Assembly (NCBI RefSeq): GCF_036099295.1
Contig: NZ_CP107976.1
Coordinates: forward strand, 2,542,001-2,606,000
Reading direction: 5' to 3'
Origin: Streptomyces sp. NBC_00358
GTDB lineage: Bacteria; Actinomycetota; Actinomycetes; Streptomycetales; Streptomycetaceae
DNA: 64,000 nucleotides
Made by a program: the position numbers and the translations under genes. This document shows, in pieces, positions 43,244 to 52,362 of the stretch; position 1 is the stretch's first letter, and each line of letters begins with the position of its first letter. The notes under the pieces are model-generated. The model searched no databases. It saw nothing but the letters and a program-made list of their open reading frames with translations, and was not told the DNA's origin.

Positions 43244-46200
43244 ATGCAGCACAGAGCTCGGTACAGACGGAGTTTGACGCGCCGGACCGGATGGTTTTCC
43301 CCGGCGGCACTGGGGGTGGCCGCCCTCTCCCTGTTAGCGGCCTCGCAGGGCGTCGCGGTCGCCCGGCCGGCCCAAAAGGCGTCCGCGGACCGGGAATTCA
43401 GCTCCTCGTTCGAATCGGGCGATCCAGCTCCGGACTGGCTCAATACGGTGGATACGGCCCCCGACGGGACGAAGAGATCCTCCGGGGTCGACGGCGGGTA
43501 CAGCACCGGCATCCCCGGAAACGTGACCGACCATGTCACCGACGTGCGCGCCAGCGGCGAGAACACCGGTGCGGGCGAGGTCAAGGAGAACCTCGTCGAC
43601 GGCGAGTCGAGCAGCAAGTGGCTGACCTTCGAGCCCACCGGCTGGGCGGAGTTCGACCTGGACGCGCCGGTCAAGGCGGTCACGTACGCGCTCACGTCCG
43701 CAAACGACCACGACGAGCGCGACCCCCAGGACTGGACCCTTCAGGGCTCGACCGACGGCAAGGACTGGAAGACCCTCGACACCCGCTCCGGAGAGTCCTT
43801 CGGCGAGCGGTTCCAGACGAAGTCGTACGACATCCAGAGTCCTGTCGAGTACCAGCACTTCCGGCTCGACGTCACCAAGAACAACGGCGGTGACATCCTC
43901 CAGATCGCCGATGTCCAGTTCTCGACGGGACAGAGCGACGACCCGACCCCCAAGGACATGCTCTCGCTCGTGGACCGGGGTCCGAGCGGCTCGCCGACCG
44001 CCAAGGCGGGCGCGGGCTTCACCGGCAAGCGGGCGCTGCGCTACGCCGGCACCCACAAGGGCGACGGCCGCGCGTACTCGTACAACAAGGTCTTCGACGT
44101 GAACGTCGCCGTCCGGCGCGACACCGAACTGTCGTACCGGATCTTCCCCTCGATGGCGGACGGCGACCGGGACTACGACGCCACGAACACGGCCGTGGAC
44201 CTGGTCTTCACCGACGGCACCTCGCTGAGCGAGCTGAACGCCGTCGACCAGCACGGATTCACGCTGACTCCGCAGGGCCAGGGCGCCTCCAAGGCGCTGT
44301 ACGTGAACCAGTGGAACAACGTGACCTCGCGGATCGGTTCCGTCGCCGCCGGGAAGACCGTCGACCGGATCCTCCTCGCGTACGACTCGCCGAAGGGCCC
44401 CGCGAAGTTCCGCGGCTGGCTGGACGACGTCTCCCTGAAGCAGGCCGCCCCGGAGAAGCCCAAGGCGCACCTCGCCGACTACGCGGTGACGACCCGCGGC
44501 ACCAACTCCAGCGGCGGCTTCTCGCGCGGCAACAACTTCCCGGCCACGGCGGTCCCGCACGGCTTCAACTTCTGGACGCCGGTGACCAACGCGGGCTCCC
44601 TGAGCTGGCTCTACGACTACGCGCGCGCCAACAACGACGACAACCTGCCCACCATCCAGGCGTTCAGCGCGAGCCATGAGCCGAGCCCCTGGATGGGGGA
44701 CCGGCAGACCTTCCAGGTGATGCCGTCGGCCGCCTCCGGGACCCCGGACACCGGCCGCACGGCCCGCGAACTGGCGTTCCGGCACGAGAACGAGACCGCG
44801 CGGCCGTACTACTACGGGGTGACGTTCGAGAACGGCCTGAAGGCGGAGATGGCGCCGACCGATCACGCCGCCGCCCTGCGCTTCACCTATCCCGGTGACG
44901 ACGCGAGCGTCGTCTTCGACAACGTCACCGAGCAGGCGGGGCTGACGCTGGACACCTCGGCGGGCGTGGTCACCGGCTACTCGGACGTCAAGTCCGGTCT
45001 GTCGACCGGCGCCACCCGGCTCTTCGTCTACGGGGTGTTCGACGCGCCCGTGACCGACGGCGGCTCCAGCGGAGTCAAGGGCTACCTGAAGTTCAGGCCC
45101 GGCTCCGACCACACCGTCACCCTGCGCCTGGCCACCTCGCTGATCAGCATCGACCAGGCCAAGGACAACCTGGGCCAGGAGATCCCGGACGGCACGTCGT
45201 TCGACGCGGTCGAGAAGGGCGCGCGCAGGCAGTGGGACCGGCTGTTCGGCAAGGTCGAGGTGCAGGGCGCCACGCCGGACCAGCTGACGACGCTGTACTC
45301 CAGCATGTACCGGCTGTACCTGTACCCCAACTCCGGTTTCGAGAAGGTGGGTTCGAAGTACCAGTACGCCTCGCCCTTCTCGCCGATGCCGGGGCCCGAC
45401 ACACCGACCCACACCGGCGCGAAGATCGTCGACGGGAAGGTGTACGTCAACAACGGCTTCTGGGACACCTACCGGACGACTTGGCCGGCGTACTCGCTGT
45501 TCACGCCTCATCAGGCGGGTGAGATGGTCGACGGGTTCGTGCAGCAGTACAAGGACGGCGGCTGGACCTCGCGCTGGTCCTCGCCCGGTTACGCGGACCT
45601 GATGACCGGCACCTCGTCCGACGTGGCGTTCGCGGACGCGTACGTCAAGGGTGTCGACTTCGACGCGAAATCGGCGTACGAGGCGGCGCTGAAGAACGCG
45701 ACGGTCGTCCCCCCGACCTCCGGCGTGGGCCGCAAGGGCATGGCCACCTCCCCCTTCCTCGGCTACACGAGCACCGCCACGGGCGAGGGCCTGTCGTGGG
45801 CCATGGAGGGCTACGTCAACGACTACGGCATCGCCGAGATGGGCAAGGCGCTCTACAGGAAGACCGGCGAGAAGCGCTACAAGGAGGAGTCGGACTACTT
45901 CCTCAACCGCTCCCAGGACTACGTGAACCTCTTCGACTCCAAGGCCGGCTTCTTCCAGGGCCGGGACGCGAAGGGCGACTGGCGGGTCGACTCCGCGAAG
46001 TACGATCCGCGCGTGTGGGGTTACGACTACACGGAGACCGACGGCTGGGGGTACGCCTTCACCGCGCCGCAGGACTCGCGGGGCCTGGCGAACCTCTACG
46101 GCGGCCGCAGTGCGCTCGCGCAGAAGCTCGACACGTACTTCGCGACCCCCGAGACCGCCTCGCCGGACACCGTGGGCTCCTACGGCGGGGTCATCCACGA

Positions 46201-47074
46201 GATGACCGAGGCCCGGGACGTACGGATGGGCCAGTACGGGCACTCCAACCAGGTGGCCCACCACGTGAACTACATGTACGACGCGGCCGGGCAGCCCTGG
46301 AAGGCCCAGAAGAACATCCGCGAGGTCCTCTCCCGTCTCTACACCGGCAGCGAGATCGGACAGGGCTACCACGGTGACGAGGACAACGGCGAGCAGTCGG
46401 CCTGGTACCTCTTCTCCTCGCTCGGCTTCTACCCGCTGGTGATGGGCAGCGGCGAATACGCCATCGGCTCACCGCTGTTCACGAAGGCGACGGTCCACCT
46501 GGAGAACGGCCACGACCTGGTGATCAAGGCGCCGCGGAACAGCACGAGGAACGTGTACGTGCAGGGCGTGCGGTTCAACGGCAAGCGGTGGAACTCGACT
46601 TCGCTCCCCCACTCGCTGATCACCCGGGGCGGAGTGCTGGAGTTCGACATGGGCGCCAAGCCGTCCTCGTGGGGCACCGGCCAGGACGCCGCGCCGGTGT
46701 CGGTCACCCAGGACGACAAGGTGCCGTCGCCGCGCGCGGACGTTCTCAAGGGGGACGGCGCGCTGTTCGACAACACCTCGGCGACGGACGCCACCGTCAC
46801 CTCGGTCGACCTGCCGGTCGGCGCCGGCACCGGCACCGAGGGAGTTCAGTACACGCTGACGTCCTCGGACCACACGAAGGCCCCGACCGGGTGGACCCTG
46901 CAGGGTTCCTCGGACGGGACGACCTGGACGGACCTCGACAAGCGCTCCGGTGAGTCCTTCCCCTGGGACAGACAGACCCGGGCGTTCACGGTCGCGGACC
47001 CGGGCTCGTACAGCCACTACCGTCTCGTCCTCGACGGTGAGTCGACCCTCGCGGAGGTGGAACTGCTGGCCTGA
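43244..47074 (+). CDS. Secreted GH92 alpha-mannosidase with N-terminal CBM32-like domain
   Basis: 1276 aa from ATG 43244 with GGGAGGG nine bases upstream. The signal peptide (about 1-45) contains a TTA leucine codon (codon 31, 43334-43336). A discoidin/CBM32-like domain (about 85-230, VKENLVDGESSSKWLTFEPT) comes first. Then a GH92 body (about 400-1120) ends in DNGEQSAWYLFSSLGFYPL, and a second discoidin-like half (1165-1276) closes the protein. GH92 enzymes are Ca-dependent exo-alpha-mannosidases acting on N-glycans or mannans. Where most members have a His-Asp in the ...TWFxxHD segment, this one reads YAFTAPQDSRG (Gln-Asp), so its subsite or substrate may differ. No mannose transporter is adjacent. 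Confidence 0.9.
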   Translation: MQHRARYRRSLTRRTGWFSPAALGVAALSLLAASQGVAVARPAQKASADREFSSSFESGDPAPDWLNTVDTAPDGTKRSSGVDGGYSTGIPGNVTDHVTDVRASGENTGAGEVKENLVDGESSSKWLTFEPTGWAEFDLDAPVKAVTYALTSANDHDERDPQDWTLQGSTDGKDWKTLDTRSGESFGERFQTKSYDIQSPVEYQHFRLDVTKNNGGDILQIADVQFSTGQSDDPTPKDMLSLVDRGPSGSPTAKAGAGFTGKRALRYAGTHKGDGRAYSYNKVFDVNVAVRRDTELSYRIFPSMADGDRDYDATNTAVDLVFTDGTSLSELNAVDQHGFTLTPQGQGASKALYVNQWNNVTSRIGSVAAGKTVDRILLAYDSPKGPAKFRGWLDDVSLKQAAPEKPKAHLADYAVTTRGTNSSGGFSRGNNFPATAVPHGFNFWTPVTNAGSLSWLYDYARANNDDNLPTIQAFSASHEPSPWMGDRQTFQVMPSAASGTPDTGRTARELAFRHENETARPYYYGVTFENGLKAEMAPTDHAAALRFTYPGDDASVVFDNVTEQAGLTLDTSAGVVTGYSDVKSGLSTGATRLFVYGVFDAPVTDGGSSGVKGYLKFRPGSDHTVTLRLATSLISIDQAKDNLGQEIPDGTSFDAVEKGARRQWDRLFGKVEVQGATPDQLTTLYSSMYRLYLYPNSGFEKVGSKYQYASPFSPMPGPDTPTHTGAKIVDGKVYVNNGFWDTYRTTWPAYSLFTPHQAGEMVDGFVQQYKDGGWTSRWSSPGYADLMTGTSSDVAFADAYVKGVDFDAKSAYEAALKNATVVPPTSGVGRKGMATSPFLGYTSTATGEGLSWAMEGYVNDYGIAEMGKALYRKTGEKRYKEESDYFLNRSQDYVNLFDSKAGFFQGRDAKGDWRVDSAKYDPRVWGYDYTETDGWGYAFTAPQDSRGLANLYGGRSALAQKLDTYFATPETASPDTVGSYGGVIHEMTEARDVRMGQYGHSNQVAHHVNYMYDAAGQPWKAQKNIREVLSRLYTGSEIGQGYHGDEDNGEQSAWYLFSSLGFYPLVMGSGEYAIGSPLFTKATVHLENGHDLVIKAPRNSTRNVYVQGVRFNGKRWNSTSLPHSLITRGGVLEFDMGAKPSSWGTGQDAAPVSVTQDDKVPSPRADVLKGDGALFDNTSATDATVTSVDLPVGAGTGTEGVQYTLTSSDHTKAPTGWTLQGSSDGTTWTDLDKRSGESFPWDRQTRAFTVADPGSYSHYRLVLDGESTLAEVELLA

Positions 47075-47093
47075 GCTGGGACCCGGACGGAAA

Positions 47094-47127
47094 GGGGCGG
47101 GCCCGGAGGAGACTCCGGGCCCGCCCC
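47094..47127. terminator. Shared terminator between the two GH92 genes
   Basis: Perfect 15-bp stem GGGGCGGGCCCGGAG / CTCCGGGCCCGCCCC with a GAGA loop, in the 97-bp gap between convergent genes. It works in both directions. Confidence 0.92.
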
Positions 47128-47171
47128 GCGTTCATGGGAGGTTCAGATCAGCGGCCCAACGATGCACCGGC

Positions 47172-50100
47172 TCAAGGGCTCACCGCGAGGGTGAAGACGT
47201 GCAGATCGGCGTCGTCCGGGAGGGTGACGCTCCTGATGGTCCTGCCCGCCGGTGCCGTGAAGGGCTTGGTGGCGAAGACGTAGGTGGCCACCGGGTCCTT
47301 GTCGGCGCCGGCGACATTGCGGTAGGCGGCCTTGGCGATGGTCTCGTTGCCGTACTGGACGGTGCCGCCCCCGCCGCCGACGGTCCAGTCGGTGAAGGAC
47401 AGGTCGACGGAGTCGGTGCCGCCGTCGGTGTAGGTGACGGTCGCCCGGGTCTCCTGGTTGCCGTTCACGGCGCTGCCGATGAAGGACAACCGGCTCGCCG
47501 GGTCGCTCAGTTCGATGCTCTGCGAGGTCGCCGAGGCGTTGTCGGGGCGGCCGGACGGCGACTTCGGCCAGGTGTAGGCCAGACCGTCGACCGTGCCCCG
47601 GCCGCCCGGAGTGAGGCCCGCGTCGGCGAGGGCCTGGCGGGAGTAGCTCCAGCCACCGCCGTCGTAGTCGGCCTCGGAGTGGTCACCCGTGTCGTCGGAG
47701 ACACCGGTGTTGTCGTAGGCCGCGAGGAGGGAACCCGGGGCCGCGACCGTCAGGGCCACCGGTTGGGCGTACGACGTGTCCGCGGAGGTCACCGTCACCT
47801 TGACGTCGTAGAAACCCTGTTCGGCGTCGTCCGCCGCGGTGAGGGCGATCCGCTGGGCGCCGTCGGTCACCGTGCCCTCCGCGGGCGAGGCCGTCACGCC
47901 CGCGGGCACGTCCACGTGAAAGCGCACCTCCGGCCCGGCGCCGCCACCGAGGGTCAGGGCGCGGATGTCGAGCGCGGTGCTTGCGCCGGGGGCGAGCGTC
48001 GCGGCGGTCGGGCCCACCCCGATCTGGTACGGCTGCTCGCCGGTGCGGAAGGAGGGCGGCGCGTCCTTCTCGGCGCTGCCCCAGGTCGTGTCGGGCGCGG
48101 CGGACAGCGTGTAGTCGAGCGTGCCGCCGTCACGGACGAAGGAGGCGGGGAGCCAAGGCCGTTCACTGGTACGGCCGTCGACCCTCAGCGACTGGACGTA
48201 GGGGGCGTCCGCCGCCGCGCCCCGGGCCCGGATCGCGATGTCGGCGCCGCCGGGGCGCTCGATCTCGATCCTGGGGAACAGCGGCGAGGCCAGGGTGAGT
48301 TCGGCGCGCGAGGGCACCTGGGGGTACATGCCGAGCGCGGAGAAGACGTACCAGGACGACATCTCACCGAGGTCGTCGTTGCCGGGGATGCCGCCCGGCT
48401 GCGTCGACCACAGCCCGCTCATCGCCGCACGGACGGTCTCCTGCGCCTTGTAGGGCGCGCCCGCGTAGTCGTACAGGTAAGGCACGTTGACCGAAGGCTC
48501 GTTGTCCAGTTCGGACTTGTCTCCGCCGCTGCCGGTGAACGCCCAGCCGCCGTCCGCGTCGTGGAAGAACGTGTCGAGGCGGTCGAGGGCCTTCGCGCGA
48601 CCGCCCATGGCGGCGAAGAGGCCGGCGGGGTCGTGCTGCACCATCCAGGTGTACTGGGCGGCCGTGCCCTCCACGAAACCGTTGCCGGTCGAAGGGGTGA
48701 AGCCGGTGACCCAGCTCCCGTCGGCCTTGCGGTTGGCGATGTAGCCGCCGCCGGGGTCGGCCGCGATGTTGAAGTTGTTCTGCCAGTACTGGGAGCGCTC
48801 GGCGAAGTCGGCCGCCGTCCTCTTCTCCCCCGCCGCCTTGGCCAGTTGGGAGATCGCGAAGTCGGCGCCGGACATCTCCAGGGTCTCGGCGGCGCCGCCC
48901 CAGGCGTTGGACACGGACGGCATGTAGTGGTGTTCGAGGTACTTGTCGAGCGAGGGGCGCTGTCCGGCCGAGAGCAGCGGTTTGCCCGCCGGGGACAGGT
49001 CCTGCTCGGTCGGTACGGTCGCGGCCTTCACCAGGGAGCCGAGCGCGCCGCGCAGGTCGAAGTCCGTGCCGCCGAAGGCGCGGATGCCCGCGAGGGCGGG
49101 GGCCGACGGATCGCCGTTCATGACGTGCGTGCCGCTCGCGCCGTGCAGCCAGCGGTCCCAGACTCCCCCGTTCTGCCGGGCGAGTTCGAGCAGCGACTGT
49201 GCGATGTCGGAGCCGGTGTCCGGGTCGAGGAGGGTAAGCAGCTGAACCTGGGAGCGGTAGACGTCCCAGCCGGAGAAGGTGCCGTACTGCGCTTCGTGGC
49301 CCCGGCCCACGGTGTGCACCTTGTCGTCGGCGCCGCGGTATCTGCGGTCGGCGTCACTGATGACGTTCGGGTGCAGGAGGGCGTGGTAGAGCGCGGTGTA
49401 GAAGGTCGTGCGGTCGGTGTCGGTGCCGCCGCCGACACCGATCGCACGGAGCCGCTCGCGCCAGGCACGGTGGGCGGCGCGCTGGACGGAGGCGAAGGAG
49501 CGGGAAGGCGGGTTCTCGGCCGCGAGGTTGGCGGCGGCGCCCTCCTGACTGACGTACGAGATACCGACCTTGACGTTCACCGGGTCGGTGCCGGGCGCGA
49601 ACTCCACATAGCCGCCGGCCCCCTTGCCCGCGACGGGACGGCCGCCCTGCGCGAAGCCTCCGGTGCCGCCGCTCGCCTCGGTGGCCCCCGGGCTCAGCCG
49701 GTCGTCCTGCCAGGTGCCGGTGGTCTTGAAGTCGCGGTCGAAGCGTGCGGTGAAGTACAGCGTGTAGTAGGGGCGTTGGCCCTCGGGGTCGAGGTAGCCG
49801 CAGAAGTTCCCCGAGGTGACCGAGCCGGAGACCGTGCGGGTCCCGGGGTCGATGCGCACGGTCGAGTCGGTGGACCCGACCTCGGAGTTGGCGGTGCGGA
49901 TCAGCAGCGAGGCGGGCTTGTCGGCCGGGAAGGTGAAGCGGCCCGAGCCGGTGCGCGCCGTCGCCGTGAGGTCGGCGGTGACACCGGAGGAGAGGCCGAC
50001 CCGGTAGTGACCGGGCTCGGCCCGCTCGTCGGCGTGCGTGAAGCCGGACGCGTAGACGGCGTCCTTGGTGTCGCTCGCCGGGGAGGAGGTGACCTCACCC

Positions 50101-50450
50101 GCGTACGGGAAGAACGGGATGTCGCCACTGCCGCCCGCGCATCCCGTTCCGGACATGTGGGTGAGGCTGAAGCCCCGGACGCGTGTGGCGTCGTACTGGT
50201 AACCGCCGGGCGCGGCCGTGCGGGTGGCGTCCCCGCGGGTGTTCTCCGGGCTCCAGGAGAGCATGCCGAAGGGGGTGACGGCGCCCGGGAAGACATTGCC
50301 GCCGTTCTTGGTGCCGATGAGCGGGTCGACGTACGCGGTGGGGTCCTTGACGAGTTCCGGCGGACCCGACGGGGGTGCGGCGAGCGCCGGAGTGGCGCCG
50401 GCCACCGTCAGGGCGACGGCGAGCAGGACGGATGACGGACGGAAACGCAT
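47172..50450 (-). CDS. Secreted GH92 alpha-mannosidase with NEW3-like domain
   Basis: 1092 aa from ATG 50450, giving signal peptide MRFRPSSVLLAVALTVAG... ending ALAA. The GH92 body (about 35-750) starts VDPLIGTKNGGNVFPGA and has the classical segments FVEGTAAQYTWMVQHDP, DNEPSVNVPYLYDYAGAP and NDDLGEMSSWYVFSALGMYP. An NPCBM-associated NEW3-like domain (about 830-930) and a C-terminal beta domain with repeated Gly-Asp turns (935-1092) follow. This is the canonical alpha-mannosidase form, unlike its neighbour. Two LacI-type operators lie 340-400 bp upstream, implying a long leader. Confidence 0.93.
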   Translation of the reverse strand: MRFRPSSVLLAVALTVAGATPALAAPPSGPPELVKDPTAYVDPLIGTKNGGNVFPGAVTPFGMLSWSPENTRGDATRTAAPGGYQYDATRVRGFSLTHMSGTGCAGGSGDIPFFPYAGEVTSSPASDTKDAVYASGFTHADERAEPGHYRVGLSSGVTADLTATARTGSGRFTFPADKPASLLIRTANSEVGSTDSTVRIDPGTRTVSGSVTSGNFCGYLDPEGQRPYYTLYFTARFDRDFKTTGTWQDDRLSPGATEASGGTGGFAQGGRPVAGKGAGGYVEFAPGTDPVNVKVGISYVSQEGAAANLAAENPPSRSFASVQRAAHRAWRERLRAIGVGGGTDTDRTTFYTALYHALLHPNVISDADRRYRGADDKVHTVGRGHEAQYGTFSGWDVYRSQVQLLTLLDPDTGSDIAQSLLELARQNGGVWDRWLHGASGTHVMNGDPSAPALAGIRAFGGTDFDLRGALGSLVKAATVPTEQDLSPAGKPLLSAGQRPSLDKYLEHHYMPSVSNAWGGAAETLEMSGADFAISQLAKAAGEKRTAADFAERSQYWQNNFNIAADPGGGYIANRKADGSWVTGFTPSTGNGFVEGTAAQYTWMVQHDPAGLFAAMGGRAKALDRLDTFFHDADGGWAFTGSGGDKSELDNEPSVNVPYLYDYAGAPYKAQETVRAAMSGLWSTQPGGIPGNDDLGEMSSWYVFSALGMYPQVPSRAELTLASPLFPRIEIERPGGADIAIRARGAAADAPYVQSLRVDGRTSERPWLPASFVRDGGTLDYTLSAAPDTTWGSAEKDAPPSFRTGEQPYQIGVGPTAATLAPGASTALDIRALTLGGGAGPEVRFHVDVPAGVTASPAEGTVTDGAQRIALTAADDAEQGFYDVKVTVTSADTSYAQPVALTVAAPGSLLAAYDNTGVSDDTGDHSEADYDGGGWSYSRQALADAGLTPGGRGTVDGLAYTWPKSPSGRPDNASATSQSIELSDPASRLSFIGSAVNGNQETRATVTYTDGGTDSVDLSFTDWTVGGGGGTVQYGNETIAKAAYRNVAGADKDPVATYVFATKPFTAPAGRTIRSVTLPDDADLHVFTLAVSP

Positions 50451-50965
50451 GACGCGGCCCCTCCTCCTTCGGACGGGTCGCGCACCACAGGTCGCACAAG
50501 CCGCAGGGACAGTAACGTGCGCCACGGGTACCACGGAAGACCGCCTGCGCCACCGGGACGCGCCCGGCACTCACGCCTATGGCGCCCGGGCGGACCTGCC
50601 CGTGCCCCCACCTCGTCCGCACCACCGGAAACGCCCCGGAACGCGAGGGAACGCACCCGTCGCCCGCGCGACGGGGCCGCCCGGCGTTCCGGCTCGGCGG
50701 CCCGGTCCGGCACGGCGGCGGGGCACGGCGGCTCGATGGGTAGCACGGCCGGCAGTCCGGTCCGGGTCGAGGTCGGCCGCCAACTGTCTTGACATCGTTG
50801 TCCGTTGAGGCGATAGAGTCGGACGCAGACCGTTCGACAACGTTGTCGTGCACGATGGTCGCCACAGGCCGAACCATCCCGGGCGGGGCCTCCCCCGCCC
50901 CGTCCGGGCTCGCGGACCGGGCGGGTCCGAACCCACCCACCCGGTCCGCCCCGAGCGTTCCCCGT
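50451..50965. other. Intergenic region upstream of the second GH92 gene
   Basis: 515 bp with no supported gene. It contains the operator pair at 50791-50848 and then about 340 bp of GC-rich leader with only Arg/Pro-rich shadow frames. Confidence 0.5.
50791..50848 (-). promoter_or_regulatory. Paired GACA-N4-TGTC operators upstream of the second GH92 gene
   Basis: GACATCGTTGTC (50791-50802) and a perfect GACAACGTTGTC extended to CGACAACGTTGTCG (50835-50848) lie 45 bp apart. On the minus strand the distal site supplies a TTGTCG -35-like box with TCTATC 17 bp on. This is the same layout as at the first GH92 gene. Confidence 0.65.
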
Positions 50966-52075
50966 TCAACCGACCCGGCAGGGCAGGGCCGTCGACGGAT
51001 CGTCGCCCGAGCCCGAGACGACGTACCCGAAGGTGGTCGTGCCGCCTGGACTCAGTGAGCCGTTCCAGTCGACGTTGTGCACCATCACGTCCTGCCCGCT
51101 GTAGGTCGCGTTGCCGTTCCACAGACTGGCGACCGACTGACCGCCCGGCAGCGTCCAGTCGACCATCCAGCCGAGCATCGGCACGGCGCCGGTGTTGGTG
51201 ACGGTCACCTCGGACTGGTAGCCGCCGGGCCAACTGTTGGTGGTCCTGCGGGTCGCCGAGCAGATGCCGGGGGGCGGTTCGGTCGGGTTGCCGGGATCAT
51301 GGATGCCCGTGACCTCGCCGTTCCCGCCGTCGAAGACGACGTCGGAGCAGGAGTAGAAGGTCTCCGTGCTGTCGGAGCGCTGCCAGACCATGTAGATGAT
51401 GTGGCGGCCGGACTTGCCCTCCGGCAGCTTGCCGCTCCAGGAGTAGTTGGCCTCGACCGTGCCCGGAGTGCCGTTGAGCGGCGGGTGGTCGACTGTGAGG
51501 AACGGCTGGTCCTCCATGGCGTCCCAGGTGAGCGGCCGGGTCGGGTCGAAGCCGTCCTTGGTGATGTAGACGTAGAACCAACCGGGGTGCGCCGCCCAGG
51601 CGTTGTACGCGAAGTCGACGGTCGCGCCCGCGGTGAGGTGGGTCAACGGCCAGTCGGAGCGCGGCAGATCGAAGCCCGTGAAGTTGGGGTTGCCGCCGCT
51701 GCACAACTGGCCGTCCGGCACGAATCCCCGGGTGCGCCCGGCGCCGTCCGAGCGCAGCACCGAGAACCAGTTGTAGAACGGCGTGGTCCCACCGACCTGT
51801 TGCGCCGCCTTGCAGGCCGGGTTCACCGGCTTGATCTCGCCGGTGTCGGTCAGGCCGTCCTGCCAGCACAGGAACGTACGGCTGCCGGGCTTCATGGGGG
51901 TGCCGTGCGCCTCCGCCCGGCCGCCGGTCACGACGATCAGGGCGAGGGCCGGAAGCATGGCCAGCAGGGCGAGCAGTACGAGGAAGGGGGCGGGGGCCGG
52001 GTGGCGGCGTCCCGGGAGCCGTAATCGGGGGAACGGCCGACGCGGCCCCGTCGAGGGCGGTTTTGTTAAGTACAT
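50966..52075 (-). CDS. AA10 lytic polysaccharide monooxygenase with CBM2
   Basis: 369 aa from ATG 52075 with AAGGAG nine bases upstream. After a long Arg/Pro-rich twin-arginine-like leader the mature enzyme begins at H57 (AEA/HGTPMKPGSRTFLCW), the N-terminal copper-brace histidine; the second is H163 in NAWAAHPGWFYVY. A Pro-rich linker (255-268) joins a C-terminal CBM2 (about 270-369). It oxidatively cuts crystalline cellulose or chitin outside the cell. Codons 3 and 18 are TTA, so translation should need the bldA tRNA. A perfect CebR palindrome 82 bp upstream suggests cello-oligosaccharide induction. Confidence 0.94.
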   Translation of the reverse strand: MYLTKPPSTGPRRPFPRLRLPGRRHPAPAPFLVLLALLAMLPALALIVVTGGRAEAHGTPMKPGSRTFLCWQDGLTDTGEIKPVNPACKAAQQVGGTTPFYNWFSVLRSDGAGRTRGFVPDGQLCSGGNPNFTGFDLPRSDWPLTHLTAGATVDFAYNAWAAHPGWFYVYITKDGFDPTRPLTWDAMEDQPFLTVDHPPLNGTPGTVEANYSWSGKLPEGKSGRHIIYMVWQRSDSTETFYSCSDVVFDGGNGEVTGIHDPGNPTEPPPGICSATRRTTNSWPGGYQSEVTVTNTGAVPMLGWMVDWTLPGGQSVASLWNGNATYSGQDVMVHNVDWNGSLSPGGTTTFGYVVSGSGDDPSTALPCRVG

Positions 52076-52156
52076 GACAATCTGCTCCTTCGCCGGGGTC
52101 GTGCGGGATCGGGGCGAGGTGGGAGCGGTACCGGGGGCGGGTTCCGGTCCGCCCTT

Positions 52157-52172
52157 GTGGGAGCGCTCCCAC
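52157..52172. promoter_or_regulatory. CebR operator upstream of the LPMO gene
   Basis: GTGGGAGCGCTCCCAC is a perfect palindrome containing the CebR/CelR consensus TGGGAGCGCTCCCA (52158-52171). CebR is the LacI-type repressor of cellulose-use genes in actinomycetes and is released by cellobiose or cellotriose. Confidence 0.9.
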
Positions 52173-52362
52173 CTCATGGGGAAATTAGCGCGCATACGAA
52201 ACCCTGTAAACGTCTGGCGCACGGCGCGCGCCCGTGGCCCCACCCAGCACGTCACGGGTACGGCCCTGGCGCGGGACCGCGTTCCCGGAACCTCGCGGGC
52301 TCCCACGCCCTCTAGTTGGGAAAACGGCGCGTGCCAACGGGAGCGCGGGAGGAGGTGGGCCG

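Noticed and set aside
46950..50435. 1161-codon plus-strand frame opposite the second GH92 gene
   Set aside because: Antisense shadow with Gly/Val/Arg-rich composition. The GH92 motifs on the minus strand are unambiguous.
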